Counted from the first letter of the stretch, positions 51,996-61,370 are shown. The stretch: DNA of 64,000 nucleotides from Haloarcula vallismortis ATCC 29715 (GCF_000337775.1 NZ_AOLQ01000069.1:372001-436000), one strand, 5' to 3'. Made by a program: numbers and translations. Notes: generated from the sequence alone by a model not told the origin.

Positions 51996-52592
51996 ATGGG
52001 TGACACCGTTCGGATACCTGGCGGCCGGGCCGTCACCGCGACACTCGACCGCCCCGAGTCGGATACCGTCGTCGTCGCGTGCCCGCCACATCCACAGCAT
52101 GGGGGGTCGCGGTCGGACACGCGGCTGCAAGCGGTCAGCGACGCGCTCGCGCCCGATGTCGGCTGTCTCCGCTTCGACTACGGCGCGTGGGACGAGGGCC
52201 GTGGCGAACGGGTCGACGCCGAGAACGCCTTGGCGTGGGCCGGCGAGCGGGCCGACGCGGTCGGCTTGTTTGGCTACAGTTTCGGCGCGGCTGTGGCGCT
52301 GCGGGCGGCCGCCGAACTCGACGCAGCGGCTGAGCCAGCAGTCCTGTCAGTGCTTGCACCGCCGGCTGGACTGACCGACCATCTCGACGCTGTCGCCGCG
52401 CTCGACGCCATCGGCTGCCCGCTACAGGTCGTGGTCGGAGAGCGCGACGACACCGTTGACTGGGAACCGGTCGCCGACCGCGCCGAAACGCTGGGCGACG
52501 CCGTCGAGCGGCTGCCAGCCGACCATCACTTCGTCGGCCAGCAAGGTCGTATCGGCGAGACTGTCGGTCCGTTTCTACGGGACCGCCTGTAG
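51996..52592 (+). CDS. Alpha/beta hydrolase of the KANL3/dienelactone-hydrolase type
   Basis: A 198-aa hydrolase. GLFGYSFGAAVALRAAAEL (about residues 89-107) contains the nucleophile elbow GYSFGA. The catalytic Asp and His are likely in RDDTVDWEPVA and LPADHHFVGQ. The size and PHPQHGGS near the N-terminus match the small alpha/beta hydrolases of haloarchaea. The substrate is unknown. It is divergent from pspA. Confidence 0.88.
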   Translation: MGDTVRIPGGRAVTATLDRPESDTVVVACPPHPQHGGSRSDTRLQAVSDALAPDVGCLRFDYGAWDEGRGERVDAENALAWAGERADAVGLFGYSFGAAVALRAAAELDAAAEPAVLSVLAPPAGLTDHLDAVAALDAIGCPLQVVVGERDDTVDWEPVADRAETLGDAVERLPADHHFVGQQGRIGETVGPFLRDRL

Positions 52593-52716
52593 CCGCTGGC
52601 AACCCGGCCGCTCAGCAGTATACAGGCACTTCGTACCGACCGTGTGCTGGCCGCTGTCCGATTGAACAGTGGGCCGGTATCGAAAGACAGAGGCGCTGTC
52701 GTCCCATCCTCTGGAT

Positions 52717-52890
52717 ATGAATCGCGCGTTCTCGTTTGCCGCCGTTTCGTTCATCGCCACGCTGGTGGCGCTGTTAGTCCTGATGCAGACGGCGCTCGTT
52801 GCGGGCGGGCCAGCACGGGCGCTTGTGCTCGCTTCGGTCGGTGCTATCGGAACGTACTTCGCCATCAGGTCCGGCGTGCTCACGTCTTGA
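52717..52890 (+). CDS. Small two-span membrane protein
   Basis: A 57-aa protein (MNRAFSFAAVSFIATLVALLVLMQTALVAGG, then ALVLASVGAIGTYFAIRSGVL). No known family. The frame is open further upstream, but there is no better start. A second small membrane protein follows, which has its own TATA element. Confidence 0.62.
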   Translation: MNRAFSFAAVSFIATLVALLVLMQTALVAGGPARALVLASVGAIGTYFAIRSGVLTS

Positions 52891-52908
52891 TTTACAATCG
52901 AAGGAACA

Positions 52909-52915
52909 TTTATAC
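52909..52915 (+). promoter_or_regulatory. TATA box of the small membrane protein at 52939
   Basis: TTTATAC in a very AT-rich stretch, centred 27 bp before the ATG at 52939; this predicts a leaderless message. Confidence 0.65.
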
Positions 52916-52938
52916 TATATAATAATAAATAGTTTTGT

Positions 52939-53130
52939 ATGTCAACACGCACTAGGGCAGCGGCGTCTCACTCGACACGACACGGTATCGTCTCGCTTCT
53001 GGGGGGGTTCGTTGCTGGCTATCTGTTGTTTATGGCCATCGGCTCAAGTCCCAGTGATGCGGTGTTTTCGGCGCTGTCACTCGCTGCGCTCGTGGCCGCG
53101 TGGCGCGTCCTCACGCGACCCTCACTGTAG
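52939..53130 (+). CDS. Small membrane protein
   Basis: A 63-aa protein: a basic N-terminus ([15 protein letters not shown]), then two spans ([19 protein letters not shown] and [18 protein letters not shown]). The ATG has a TATA box exactly 27 bp upstream. No recognised function. It ends 78 bp before the pyrG start. Confidence 0.68.
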   Translation: MSTRTRAAASHSTRHGIVSLLGGFVAGYLLFMAIGSSPSDAVFSALSLAALVAAWRVLTRPSL

Positions 53131-53178
53131 CCGCGTTGACACTGCGACGAGGTGGCGAACAGTGCGCGCTCCGAAACC

Positions 53179-53185
53179 GTTTAGA
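53179..53185 (+). promoter_or_regulatory. TATA-like element of the pyrG operon
   Basis: GTTTAGA is centred 26 bp before the ATG at 53208; this favours that start over the longer frame from 53100. Confidence 0.5.
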
Positions 53186-53207
53186 CCACGCGGGGTTCAC
53201 CGTCGGT

Positions 53208-54869
53208 ATGCCGACCGAACCCGAAACGGACTACGACCCTGAGCTGGGTCGGAAGTTCATCTTCGTCACCGGTGGCGTGATGTCTGGCCTGGGGAAAGGC
53301 ATCACCGCCGCCAGCACAGGTAGATTACTCAAAAACGCCGGGTTCGACGTTACAGCGGTCAAAATTGACCCATATCTGAACGTCGACGCCGGGACGATGA
53401 ACCCCTTCCAGCACGGCGAGGTGTACGTGCTCAAAGACGGCGGGGAGGTCGACCTCGACCTGGGGAACTACGAGCGGTTCCTCGACATCGACATGACCTT
53501 CGACCACAACGTCACCACCGGGAAGACCTACCAGCACGTCATCGAGAAGGAACGGTCCGGCGACTACCTCGGTCGCACGGTCCAGATTATCCCGCATATC
53601 ACCGACGACATCAAGCGGCGCATCCGCGAGGCCGCTGAGGGCAACGACGTCTGTATCATCGAAGTCGGCGGCACCGTCGGCGACATCGAGGGGATGCCGT
53701 ATCTCGAAGCGCTCCGGCAGTTTGCCCACGAGGAAGACGAGGATGATATTCTCTTTACCCACGTCACGCTCGTCCCGTACTCGAAAAACGGCGAGCAAAA
53801 GACCAAGCCGACCCAGCACTCGGTAAAGGAACTGCGCTCTATCGGTCTCCAGCCCGACATTCTCGTCGGCCGCTGTTCGGACAAGCTCGACATCGACACG
53901 AAAGAGAAGATTGCGCTGTTCTGCGACGTGCCGACGGAAGCCGTCTTCTCGAACCCGGACGTCGACGATATCTATCACGTCCCGCTGATGGTCGAAGAAG
54001 AGGGCCTCGACCAGTACGTGATGGAGGAACTCGACATCGCATCCGAGGCACTCCCCGAAGGCGAACGGGAGAACCGCTGGCGCGATCTCGTCACTCAGAA
54101 CACTGAAGGCGAGGTCGAGATCGCTCTCGTCGGCAAGTACGACCTCGAAGACGCCTACATGTCCGTCCACGAGGCGCTGAAACACGCCGGCCTGGAGAAG
54201 AACGTCGACGTGAACGTCCGGTGGGTCAACTCAGAAAAGATGAGCGACCACCACGCCGACCGGATGCGCGAGGCCGATGCCATCGTCGTGCCGGGCGGCT
54301 TCGGTGCCCGCGGGACCGAGGGCAAGATCGAGGCGATCCGCTATGCCCGCGAGAACGATGTCCCGTTCCTCGGCCTGTGTCTCGGCTTCCAGATGGCTGT
54401 CGTCGAGTACGCCCGGAACGTGCTGGACCTGGAGGGCGCACACTCGGCGGAACTGGACGAAGACACGCCCCACCCCGTCATCGATATCCTGCCGGAGCAG
54501 TACGAGATCGAGGACATGGGCGGGACCATGCGGCTGGGTGCCCACGAGACCGACATCGACGCGAACACGCTCGCGGCGACGCTGTACGGCGGCGAGTCCT
54601 GTACGGAACGGCACCGCCACCGCTACGAAGTCAACCCCGAGTACATCGACGACCTCGAAGCCGCCGGGCTGAAGTTCTCTGGCTACGCCGAAAACCGTAT
54701 GGAGATACTTGAACTCGCGCCAGAGGACCACCCCTACTTTATTGGGACGCAGTTCCATCCGGAGTTCCGCTCCCGACCGACGCGTGCCAGCCCGCCCTTC
54801 GTCGGCCTGCTTGAGGCCGTGCTCGGCGACGACCCGCACAGCGTGACGACCGAGGAGGTGAGCCACTGA
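53208..54869 (+). CDS. pyrG: CTP synthase
   Basis: Makes CTP from UTP using glutamine. The 553-aa protein has the synthetase domain [22 protein letters not shown] and [27 protein letters not shown] (residues about 17-75) and a class I glutaminase domain with [28 protein letters not shown] (nucleophile Cys at about residue 388) and the late His/Glu pair at TQFHPEF. The start at 53208 agrees with the family and with a TATA-like element 26 bp upstream. It overlaps guaAb by one base (TGATG). Confidence 0.98.
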   Translation: MPTEPETDYDPELGRKFIFVTGGVMSGLGKGITAASTGRLLKNAGFDVTAVKIDPYLNVDAGTMNPFQHGEVYVLKDGGEVDLDLGNYERFLDIDMTFDHNVTTGKTYQHVIEKERSGDYLGRTVQIIPHITDDIKRRIREAAEGNDVCIIEVGGTVGDIEGMPYLEALRQFAHEEDEDDILFTHVTLVPYSKNGEQKTKPTQHSVKELRSIGLQPDILVGRCSDKLDIDTKEKIALFCDVPTEAVFSNPDVDDIYHVPLMVEEEGLDQYVMEELDIASEALPEGERENRWRDLVTQNTEGEVEIALVGKYDLEDAYMSVHEALKHAGLEKNVDVNVRWVNSEKMSDHHADRMREADAIVVPGGFGARGTEGKIEAIRYARENDVPFLGLCLGFQMAVVEYARNVLDLEGAHSAELDEDTPHPVIDILPEQYEIEDMGGTMRLGAHETDIDANTLAATLYGGESCTERHRHRYEVNPEYIDDLEAAGLKFSGYAENRMEILELAPEDHPYFIGTQFHPEFRSRPTRASPPFVGLLEAVLGDDPHSVTTEEVSH

Positions 54870-55786
54870 TGGTGGACGTCGACGAGTTCATCGAGGAGGC
54901 GAAGGCCGAAATCGCCGAGGAAATCGGCGACAAACACGCCGTCATCGGCCTCTCCGGCGGCGTCGACTCATCGACCGCCGCCGCGCTGGCCTACGAGGCT
55001 ATCGGCGACCAGCTTACCGCCGTCTACGTCGACACCGGGTTGATGCGGAAAGGCGAGACCGACGAGATCCGCGAGACCTTCGACTACATGGACTCGCTGC
55101 GCATCGTCGAGGCACAGGACCGCTTCCTCGACGAGCTGGCGGGCGAGACCGACCCCGAGGAGAAGCGCCACATCATCGGCGAGCAGTTCATTCGGGAGTT
55201 CGAGACGGTCGCCCGTGAGGTCGACGCCGACTACCTCGTGCAGGGGACCATCTACCCCGACCGCATCGAGAGCGAAGGGACCATCAAGTCCCATCACAAC
55301 GTCGGCGGCCTGCCCGAGCGCATCGACTTCGAGGGTATCGTCGAGCCGATGCGGGACCTCTACAAAGACGAGGTACGCGAGGTGGCCCGCGCCCTCGACC
55401 TCGAAGAGATAATCTCCGAGCGGATGCCATTCCCCGGCCCCGGACTCGCCGTCCGCATCATCGGCGAGGTCACCGAGGAGAAACTGGAAGTGGCCCGCGA
55501 GGCCAACCACGTCGTCGAGGAGGAGCTGGAGGAGTACGAGCCGTGGCAGGCACTCGCCGCCGTCATCGGCAAAGCCACGGGTGTCAAGGGCGACAACCGC
55601 GTCCACGGTTGGGTCGTCGCCGTCCGCTCCGTCGAGAGCCGGGACGGGATGACCGCCCGTGCACAGGAACTCGACTGGGACACACTCCAGCGTATGCAGT
55701 CGCGCATCACCGGGGCCCACGAGAACGTCGCCCGCGTCGTCTACGACGTGACCCACAAACCGCCGGCGACCATCGAGTACGAATGA
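54869..55786 (+). CDS. guaAb: GMP synthase subunit B (ATP-pyrophosphatase)
   Basis: The split archaeal GMP synthase: this 305-aa subunit adenylates XMP, with ammonia supplied by a separate glutaminase (GuaAa) not in this window. The PP-loop is [17 protein letters not shown] (about residues 23-39). [10 protein letters not shown] and [16 protein letters not shown] are the XMP-binding and dimerisation segments. The operon pyrG-guaAb couples CTP and GMP synthesis; the ATG shares its A with the pyrG stop. Confidence 0.97.
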   Translation: MVDVDEFIEEAKAEIAEEIGDKHAVIGLSGGVDSSTAAALAYEAIGDQLTAVYVDTGLMRKGETDEIRETFDYMDSLRIVEAQDRFLDELAGETDPEEKRHIIGEQFIREFETVAREVDADYLVQGTIYPDRIESEGTIKSHHNVGGLPERIDFEGIVEPMRDLYKDEVREVARALDLEEIISERMPFPGPGLAVRIIGEVTEEKLEVAREANHVVEEELEEYEPWQALAAVIGKATGVKGDNRVHGWVVAVRSVESRDGMTARAQELDWDTLQRMQSRITGAHENVARVVYDVTHKPPATIEYE

Positions 55787-56094
55787 AGGTCGTTCTCGTC
55801 GGCTCGGACCCGAACGGACTCACGGACGCGCTGGAAGCCGAAGGCCACAATGTGACGGTCGCCGATGTCGGCAACCGGCCGGGGCTTGAGGAGGCCGGCA
55901 TCCACGAGGCGGACGTGTACCTGCTGACTGAGATGTCACAGGCCACCTCTATCGCCGTCGCCAAGGACCTCAACCCCGACCTTCGGGTTGTCGTCTACGC
56001 GGAGGGCTCGCTGCCGGACTTCGCCAGCCGACAGACCGACCTCGTCGTCGACCCGGACCTGCTCGGTCCCGACGCGGTCGCCGAAGAACTGTAG
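55783..56094 (+). CDS. Small Rossmann-like protein in the CTP/GMP synthase operon
   Basis: A 103-aa haloarchaeal protein, [56 protein letters not shown], an RCK- or NAD-binding-like alpha/beta start, ending with [18 protein letters not shown]. No known activity. Its ATG overlaps the guaAb stop by 4 bp, so the three genes are translated together, and a regulatory role in nucleotide synthesis is a reasonable guess (I believe it corresponds to DUF7126). Confidence 0.82.
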   Translation: MKVVLVGSDPNGLTDALEAEGHNVTVADVGNRPGLEEAGIHEADVYLLTEMSQATSIAVAKDLNPDLRVVVYAEGSLPDFASRQTDLVVDPDLLGPDAVAEEL

Positions 56095-56122
56095 CGCAGT
56101 CCCACGTTTCCGGGGTTTTTAC

Positions 56123-56797
56123 TCACAGCGTTGCCGCAAGCCGGCCGAGTTTTGCCGAACCGTTCTTTTCGAATGGAACGCCGTGTCCCGGGATGGCAAT
56201 CTCGAAATCGGGCGACCGATCTGCGAACTCACTGATGCTCCGGGCGACGGCCGCAGTATCGTAGCTCAGCAGCCACGGCGAAGGCTCGAAGCGGCCGCCG
56301 TCTTCCCGAACAAGGTCCCCCAGCAGCCCCAGCGACAGGCTTTCGCTGACGTAGCAGACGTGGCCCGGCGTGTGTCCGGGGGTGTGATAGACGGTGAAAC
56401 TGCCGACGGTATCGCCGTCGGCGAGGGGGACGACGTCGTTGTCCGGCACGTTTCGTAGCGGCGAAACGAGGCGCTGGAACGCGCCCTTGTGATTATCCAG
56501 CGGTGGGGCCTCCTCGCCGGTGACCAGTGGTGCGTCGCGTTCACCGACGTAGATGGTCACATCGACGCCGTCGAAGGCCGTCAGCCCGCCGACGTGGTCG
56601 AGATCGAAGTGGGTCAGCAGAATCCGGTCCAGATCTCGGAGTTCGTAGCCGGCGTCGCTCAGGCCGGCAATCAGTTTGTTCCCGTGCCAGGGCAGCCCCG
56701 CGTCCACGAGCGTTAGCGTTTCGTCGTCGTCAACGAGCGTTGCGTTGACGCCCGTGAGATCGTACCACCAGCTGTCGTCGGCGAGCGCCGTCAGCAT
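56123..56797 (-). CDS. Metallo-beta-lactamase-fold hydrolase
   Basis: A 224-aa MBL protein. Metal ligands are in LLTHFDLDHVGGL (a variant of HxHxDH with Phe in place of the first-x position and Asp retained; about residues 60-72) and later YHTPGHTPGHVCYV and GHGVPF. The substrate, perhaps a thioester or lactone, is unknown. It is convergent with the pyrG operon. Confidence 0.9.
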   Translation of the reverse strand: MLTALADDSWWYDLTGVNATLVDDDETLTLVDAGLPWHGNKLIAGLSDAGYELRDLDRILLTHFDLDHVGGLTAFDGVDVTIYVGERDAPLVTGEEAPPLDNHKGAFQRLVSPLRNVPDNDVVPLADGDTVGSFTVYHTPGHTPGHVCYVSESLSLGLLGDLVREDGGRFEPSPWLLSYDTAAVARSISEFADRSPDFEIAIPGHGVPFEKNGSAKLGRLAATL

Positions 56798-56838
56798 GTG
56801 AGCGGTTATTGACGCCGGCGACTAAACAGTCTCGACAG

Positions 56839-57264
56839 CTACTGACTGGGCCGCAGGTAGCCACCTCGGTAGATCAGGAGGTACGCAGCCGGAAGGAGGC
56901 CGGCGAAAGCAGTCGGGAGGTAGTACACCTGTGAGATGGGGTCCGGCGGTGAGAGCACGGCACCGGCGACAAAGGCCCCGACGCCCGCACTGGCGAGTGT
57001 CACGAGTACGTGGTCCAGTCGCTCCGGCGGGTGGGTCCGCGACCCTCGCCTGTAGAGGTAGTAAGGGAACACGAGCAGGGCGAAGACGATACCGATTGCC
57101 CACAGGACCGGTGACCTGCTCTCTCGTGCCCGTGCGTCCCTGTAGGTCCAGAGGCCAATCGACCCGACCGTTGTGGCCCACACCAGCACAGCGAGGGCAG
57201 CGAAGGGGGCGGGGGGAAGCGACCCGAGGAGCGTGTCGGTGACCATGTTGGGAGAGAAGAGCAT
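56839..57264 (-). CDS. Four-span membrane protein of unknown function
   Basis: A 141-aa hydrophobic protein with spans LPPAPFAALAVLVWATTVGSIGLW, VLWAIGIVFALLVFPYYLYR, LVTLASAGVGAFVAGAVL and VYYLPTAFAGLLPAAYLLIYR. The YLYRRGSRTHPPER segment is basic. No domain recognised. It is next to the AKR gene on the same strand. Confidence 0.68.
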   Translation of the reverse strand: MLFSPNMVTDTLLGSLPPAPFAALAVLVWATTVGSIGLWTYRDARARESRSPVLWAIGIVFALLVFPYYLYRRGSRTHPPERLDHVLVTLASAGVGAFVAGAVLSPPDPISQVYYLPTAFAGLLPAAYLLIYRGGYLRPSQ

Positions 57265-57340
57265 GCCACCAGATATATGTCCACTGACTGATGACTGTGG
57301 CCGACTGCTCGCAGGACGCCATCGCCGCGCGACGGCGGCC

Positions 57341-58165
57341 TCAGAACGGCAGCTGCGACCGGACGAACTGCACGCCGGTCTTGACCTTCGACGGGTCCCG
57401 GATGCGCTCCATCTCCGCGTCGGTGAGTTCGAAATCGAAGATGGCCATGTTCGCTTCCAGATGCTTGCGGCTGGATGCTTTCGGAATCGCGGCTACGCCC
57501 TCCTGCTGGACCAGCCACCGGAGCGCGACCTGTGCCGAAGATTTCCCGTATCGGTTGCCGATCTGGACGAGCGCCGGGTCGTCGAGGACGCCGCCGCGGG
57601 CCAGTGGGCTGTAGGCGGTCAGCAGCACGTCGTGGATGCGACAGTAGTCGAGCAGTTTGCGCTGGTCCCAGTACGGATGGTACTGCACCTGGTCGGTGAA
57701 GATGGGGGCCGACGACATGGTCCGCGCCCTGTCCAGCAGCGACGGCGAGAAGTTGCTGACGCCGATATGCCGGACCAGCCCTTCCTCGACGAGATCGTTC
57801 ATCGCTCCGAGCGTCTCCGACAGCGACGCCATCCACGGGGTGTTCGGCCAGTGAATAAGCAGGAGGTCGAGGTAGTCTGTTCCCAGTTTGTTCAGGCTCT
57901 CTCGCGTCGAGCGGCGGACGCTCCGCTCGTCGCGGTTCGAGCCGTCGAGTTTCGTCGTCAGAAACACGTCTTCGCGGTCGACCGTAGCGGCCTCTATCCC
58001 CAGCCCGACTTGCCGCTCGTTGTCGTAGGCCTGTGCAGTGTCGATGTGGCGATAGCCCATCTCCAGGGCCGATTTGACGGTCTCAGTACAGGACGGTCCG
58101 GTCAACTGCCACGTTCCGAGGCCGAGTGCGGGGACCGACGTGCCCTGAACCTGAATCTCGTCCAT
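57341..58165 (-). CDS. Aldo/keto reductase
   Basis: A 274-aa NADPH-dependent (alpha/beta)8 reductase. The catalytic tetrad is visible as Asp and Tyr in GYRHIDTAQAYDNERQVG (about residues 43-60), Lys in VFLTTKLDGS, and His in DLLLIHWPNTPW. IPKASSRKHLEANMAIFDFEL marks the cofactor site. Such enzymes reduce aldehydes, including methylglyoxal and glyceraldehyde. The start at 58165 is preferred over an ATG seven codons earlier. Confidence 0.95.
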   Translation of the reverse strand: MDEIQVQGTSVPALGLGTWQLTGPSCTETVKSALEMGYRHIDTAQAYDNERQVGLGIEAATVDREDVFLTTKLDGSNRDERSVRRSTRESLNKLGTDYLDLLLIHWPNTPWMASLSETLGAMNDLVEEGLVRHIGVSNFSPSLLDRARTMSSAPIFTDQVQYHPYWDQRKLLDYCRIHDVLLTAYSPLARGGVLDDPALVQIGNRYGKSSAQVALRWLVQQEGVAAIPKASSRKHLEANMAIFDFELTDAEMERIRDPSKVKTGVQFVRSQLPF

Positions 58166-58270
58166 ACTGTTCGTTCGCATCACGCAGGTAAAACGTCGGT
58201 GTCCACACGGGCGTCACAGGTAGGGGTTACAGTTCAGGGGTATGTCGTGGCTACCGGCGGCCGCTCTCAG

Positions 58271-58342
58271 AATTATACATGAACAATTATGGGATACTAA
58301 CACAGCGTCCGTTCTACCTGTCCTGTCTCACGAGAGACAGGA
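58271..58342 (+). promoter_or_regulatory. TATA element and perfect hairpin in a long leader of the PLAT-like gene
   Basis: AATTATACA (58271-58279) predicts a start site near 58302. The leader to the ATG at 58423 is then about 120 nt, long for a haloarchaeon, and contains a perfect 9-bp stem with a 4-nt loop (58321-58342). Confidence 0.55.
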
Positions 58343-58422
58343 GTGAGCTTCATGGACAACTACCGTCCACGACGACTGCTCGTATCAGCACACGAACAGT
58401 CCGCAATCCGGGAGCATCGAAC

Positions 58423-58932
58423 ATGAGCGAACTGTCTGGCGTGTTTGTCTCGTTGACGACCGGAGCCGGAAAATACGCGGGAACTGACGACCACGTGTAT
58501 CTCGGTGTCTGTGGCACGGTCGGCGGCCGCGAGTTCGCGCTCAACGTCGAGAACTTCGACGACTGGGAGGAAGGAAGCGTCGTGACGTACTCGTTCGGAC
58601 AGTACGCGAGCTTCTACGGCGGGAAGGACCCCCGGACCGCGGAGGACCAACTCGACCGGATGACCATCTGCCTGCCGAACGTCACACACGTCTATCTCCG
58701 CAAACAGGGGGACCGGACGACGTCAGGCGACGACTACTGGGAGCTAGATGAGTGTCACGTCAACCTCCATTCGCAGTCGTCGACCCGGCAGTTCGTCTCG
58801 ACCGGGACGGCACGCCTCGGGAACGAGTACGGACACAAGGTCTGGCTGGCCGAGTCGTTCCACCAGGGGACCTATCGAGACGCGCAAATCCCCGCGGACG
58901 GGGAAGCTGAGTGCCGACACGACCGAGAGTAG
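58423..58932 (+). CDS. PLAT-domain-like protein
   Basis: A 169-aa protein beginning MSELSGVFVSLTTGAGKYAGTDDHVYLGVCGTVGGREFALNVENFDDWEEGSVVTYSFG, the beta-sandwich pattern of PLAT/LH2 domains, which bind lipids or proteins. Isolated PLAT proteins occur in haloarchaea and have no assigned role. The frame is open back to 58279, but the TATA element at 58271-58279 lies at that ATG, so translation begins at 58423. Confidence 0.78.
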   Translation: MSELSGVFVSLTTGAGKYAGTDDHVYLGVCGTVGGREFALNVENFDDWEEGSVVTYSFGQYASFYGGKDPRTAEDQLDRMTICLPNVTHVYLRKQGDRTTSGDDYWELDECHVNLHSQSSTRQFVSTGTARLGNEYGHKVWLAESFHQGTYRDAQIPADGEAECRHDRE

Positions 58933-58944
58933 TTATCTCGCCAA

Positions 58945-59910
58945 CTACTTTTCCAGGATAGTCCCGGCTGAACCGACCGCGATGTCCGTGCTGCCGCGGA
59001 CGACAGCCGTCAGGTTCTCGCCGGCGGGCGTCTCCGCCTGGGTCCAGTCGCCACCGCCGAGGGCGTACACCGCGCCGCCACCACCGACGGTGTAGCCGGT
59101 GCTGTCGTCGTCGGTGACCTCGATGTCGCGCAGGCCGGCGTCGCCGGTATCAGTCGGCGTCCACTCCGACCCGTTCCAGTGGAATATCATGCCGCCACCG
59201 CCGGAGACCCACACGTCGTCTGGACCGTCAGAGTCGACGCCGTAGAAGTTGACGTTGGCGTCGGCGAGGCCGATTTTGTCCCACGTCGAGCCGTCGTCGG
59301 TGACGAAGACGCTCTTGTTGCCGTCGACGATGTGGCCCGAGCGCACGCCGTGGAAGTCGACGGCGTTGATTGCCGACCCGGAGCCGGGCGTGGTGTAGTC
59401 CCACGTCTCGCTCGCGCCGTTCTCGAAGCTGTAGTACATCTTCCCGGAGTCGCCGGCGACGTAGACGTTCGCCTCGCCGGCCTCTCCTGTCACAGACACG
59501 TCGTTGAAGTTGTTCGTGACGTCCATCGGGGCGCTGTGGTCGGTGAGGACGCCCGACTCCACGTCGTACTCGCCGATAGCGCCCGAGGCTCCGACGAACC
59601 AGAGTGCCTTGCCGTCGTCGGTCACGTCGGCCCCGAAGAGGCTGTTGCCGTTGCCGGTCGGGCCGCCGCCGAGGACCTTCTGCCAGCCCTTTCCGGTTCG
59701 TTCGAGGACGATACCGCCACCCGCAACCGCGTATGCACCGGCCGCAGTGTATTCGACATCGTGGAGGGTGTTCCCGGTCGGGGACTCGACGGACTCCCAG
59801 GGACCGGCCGCTGCAACCGTCCCGGAGAGGGCCGCCCCGCCCAGTGCAGCTGCAGTTGTCGCGCCGATACCTTTGAGCACGCCGCGTCGTGTCGCGTTGC
59901 GATCGGACAT
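58945..59910 (-). CDS. Tat-exported beta-propeller-like protein
   Basis: A 321-aa protein. The N-terminus is a Tat signal (NATRRGVLKGIGATTAAALGGAALSG). The rest has repeats of about 40 residues with GADVTDDGKALWFVGASGAIGEYD, VSVTGEAGEANVYVAGDSGKMYYSFENG and WVSGGGGMIFHWNGSEWTP, typical of YCF48/BNR-like beta-propellers. Probably surface exposed. The start is the ATG at 59910; an upstream in-frame ATG adds 11 residues. It is convergent with the PLAT gene, only 12 bp apart. Confidence 0.87.
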   Translation of the reverse strand: MSDRNATRRGVLKGIGATTAAALGGAALSGTVAAAGPWESVESPTGNTLHDVEYTAAGAYAVAGGGIVLERTGKGWQKVLGGGPTGNGNSLFGADVTDDGKALWFVGASGAIGEYDVESGVLTDHSAPMDVTNNFNDVSVTGEAGEANVYVAGDSGKMYYSFENGASETWDYTTPGSGSAINAVDFHGVRSGHIVDGNKSVFVTDDGSTWDKIGLADANVNFYGVDSDGPDDVWVSGGGGMIFHWNGSEWTPTDTGDAGLRDIEVTDDDSTGYTVGGGGAVYALGGGDWTQAETPAGENLTAVVRGSTDIAVGSAGTILEK

Positions 59911-59981
59911 GACACTCGACCCTGTGGACTGCCGCCACTTCAATGGGGAACGCAGTTAACGACCTTTCACGGTGTTTTAAG

Positions 59982-59991
59982 CGTTTAAACG
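59982..59991. promoter_or_regulatory. 10-bp palindrome CGTTTAAACG upstream of the propeller gene
   Basis: A perfect palindrome about 75 bp before the start at 59910. It also holds the TTTAAAC element that could act as TATA for that gene. A role as operator is possible. Confidence 0.4.
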
Positions 59992-60115
59992 GTCGATATT
60001 CGGGAGAACAGCCCCTTGTCATCGGAAAACTGGGCGACCCGGAGCGAACCGGCAAATATCACGTTAAGCTGGCTAAACGGACACAAGACTGATACCGCGC
60101 GTCTATCGCGTCATC

Positions 60116-61093
60116 TCAGGACAGGTCGGCGACGAGAGACGGGGCTTCCGCCGCGATGATCTCGTCGATGGCGACACGGGCCGCCGCCGGGTCCGCGGGC
60201 AGACAAAACACCGGCGTTCCGTCGGCGATGCCTGCCGTCGTGCGGATGGAGATAACACCGGCCCCCTGTTGTTCGAAGAGAAGGCCACGGTACACTTCCT
60301 CGAATCCCGGCAGGGCTTTTTCGAACAGGGGGTGGACCGCTTCGAGTGTCTGCTCTGACGAGGCGACGCCGAGGCCCCCCGCGGTGACGACGACCGCCAC
60401 GTCGTCGCGGCGGACCAGTCTGTCGACGGTCTCCTGGATGCTGTCATAGTTTCCTCGCAGTCGTTCACGGGCTGTGACCGTTTGCCCGGTCGCTTCGAGT
60501 GCTGTCTCCACCGCCTCCCCTATCGGGTCGCCTTCCTCCGTCGCCGTCCCGACCGTGACGACGGCGGTGGTCACCGACTGTTCTTGCGACGTGTCGTCTG
60601 GGACTCCTGTCTGCGCCGTCGGCTCACCTGTTGTCGGAGCCGTCTCGTCCTGTGGTGTTTCCGTCGGTTGGGTGGCTGCCTGCGTCTCGGTGTGGGGTTC
60701 CTCGTGTGTCTCTTCGTTGGGCCCCTGTGTTGTCTCATCAACGCTCCCGGTGTTCTGTGTGTCCGCCGTGGACCGGTTGTCTGTGCTCTGATTCGCCGCC
60801 TCGTTGCTTCGGTCCGCGACAGCGCTGTCGGTTTCAGACTCTGATGTGATCCGTTCGCCTGTCTCCGTCGTGTCGTCTGCCGCAGCCGTTTCTGTGCTGT
60901 CATCCTCACTTCCTGCGCCAGTGTCGTTTCCCGCCGTCGCGTCCGCTGCTTCGGTGGGCTCAGCAGTAGTGGCCTCAGTGCCAGTATCGTCTGCCGCAGA
61001 TTCCTCGTCGTCCCCTGTCTCGCCCTCGTCTGTTTCGTCGTCTTCCCCGTCAGTCGGACCCCGGCGCGTGTCACGGGACTGGAAATCCACCAT
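60116..61093 (-). CDS. MoaB/MogA-like molybdopterin protein with long acidic N-terminal extension
   Basis: A 325-aa protein. The C-terminal 155 residues have the MoaB/MogA fold: TTAVVTVGTATEEGDPIGEAV, VVTAGGLGVASSEQTLEAVHPLF and PGFEEVYRGLLFEQQGAGVISIRTTAGIADGTPVFCLP, where the usual TGGTG is TAGGLG. Residues 1-165 are a low-complexity Asp/Glu/Thr/Ser stretch with no fold, absent from normal family members. The TATA box GTATTTATC (61115-61123) is centred 26 bp before the ATG at 61093, which fixes the start. Molybdenum-cofactor activity is unproven. Confidence 0.82.
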   Translation of the reverse strand: MVDFQSRDTRRGPTDGEDDETDEGETGDDEESAADDTGTEATTAEPTEAADATAGNDTGAGSEDDSTETAAADDTTETGERITSESETDSAVADRSNEAANQSTDNRSTADTQNTGSVDETTQGPNEETHEEPHTETQAATQPTETPQDETAPTTGEPTAQTGVPDDTSQEQSVTTAVVTVGTATEEGDPIGEAVETALEATGQTVTARERLRGNYDSIQETVDRLVRRDDVAVVVTAGGLGVASSEQTLEAVHPLFEKALPGFEEVYRGLLFEQQGAGVISIRTTAGIADGTPVFCLPADPAAARVAIDEIIAAEAPSLVADLS

Positions 61094-61114
61094 ACTATCC
61101 AATCGGCCGCGGTG

Positions 61115-61123
61115 GATAAATAC
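61115..61123 (-). promoter_or_regulatory. TATA box of the MoaB-like gene
   Basis: GTATTTATC, centred 26 bp from the ATG at 61093; it indicates a leaderless message for the whole acidic-leader protein. Confidence 0.6.
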
Positions 61124-61176
61124 CCTGACGACCGTTTGTGTGATTGGAATTCGTATAATATTTGAAACCGATAGCC

Positions 61177-61186
61177 TTAAAATATA
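61177..61186 (+). promoter_or_regulatory. TATA box of the small Cys/His protein gene
   Basis: TTAAAATATA, centred about 25 bp before the ATG at 61206; leaderless transcription is expected. Confidence 0.6.
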
Positions 61187-61205
61187 GTAAGAAATACAAA
61201 AATGT

Positions 61206-61370
61206 ATGGCTGGGAGATACCACGTCGTCTGCCACGAGTGTGCGTTCGAGGGACTGTACGAAGACTCGTCGGTCGCGGAGGGGCAGCGGGACGCACACGC
61301 TTCATCCAGCGGGCATCGGATGAGCCTGCGTGACATCTCGAGTCAGGAAACACCTGGTCTGTCACAGTAG
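61206..61370 (+). CDS. Small zinc-finger-like protein, 54 aa
   Basis: MAGRYHVVCHECAFEGLYEDSSVAEGQR, then a segment with HASSSGHRMSLRDISSQETPGLSQ. The CHEC pair and the two His (CxxC...H...H) fit a small zinc finger, a common haloarchaeal class. The ATG at 61206 has a TATA box exactly at leaderless distance, which strongly supports the ORF even though it is short. Function unknown. Confidence 0.75.
   Translation: MAGRYHVVCHECAFEGLYEDSSVAEGQRDAHASSSGHRMSLRDISSQETPGLSQ

Noticed and set aside
58279-58422. An N-terminal extension of the PLAT-like protein from ATG 58279
   Set aside because: The TATA element lies at this ATG, so it cannot be in the transcript as a start; the region holds a hairpin.
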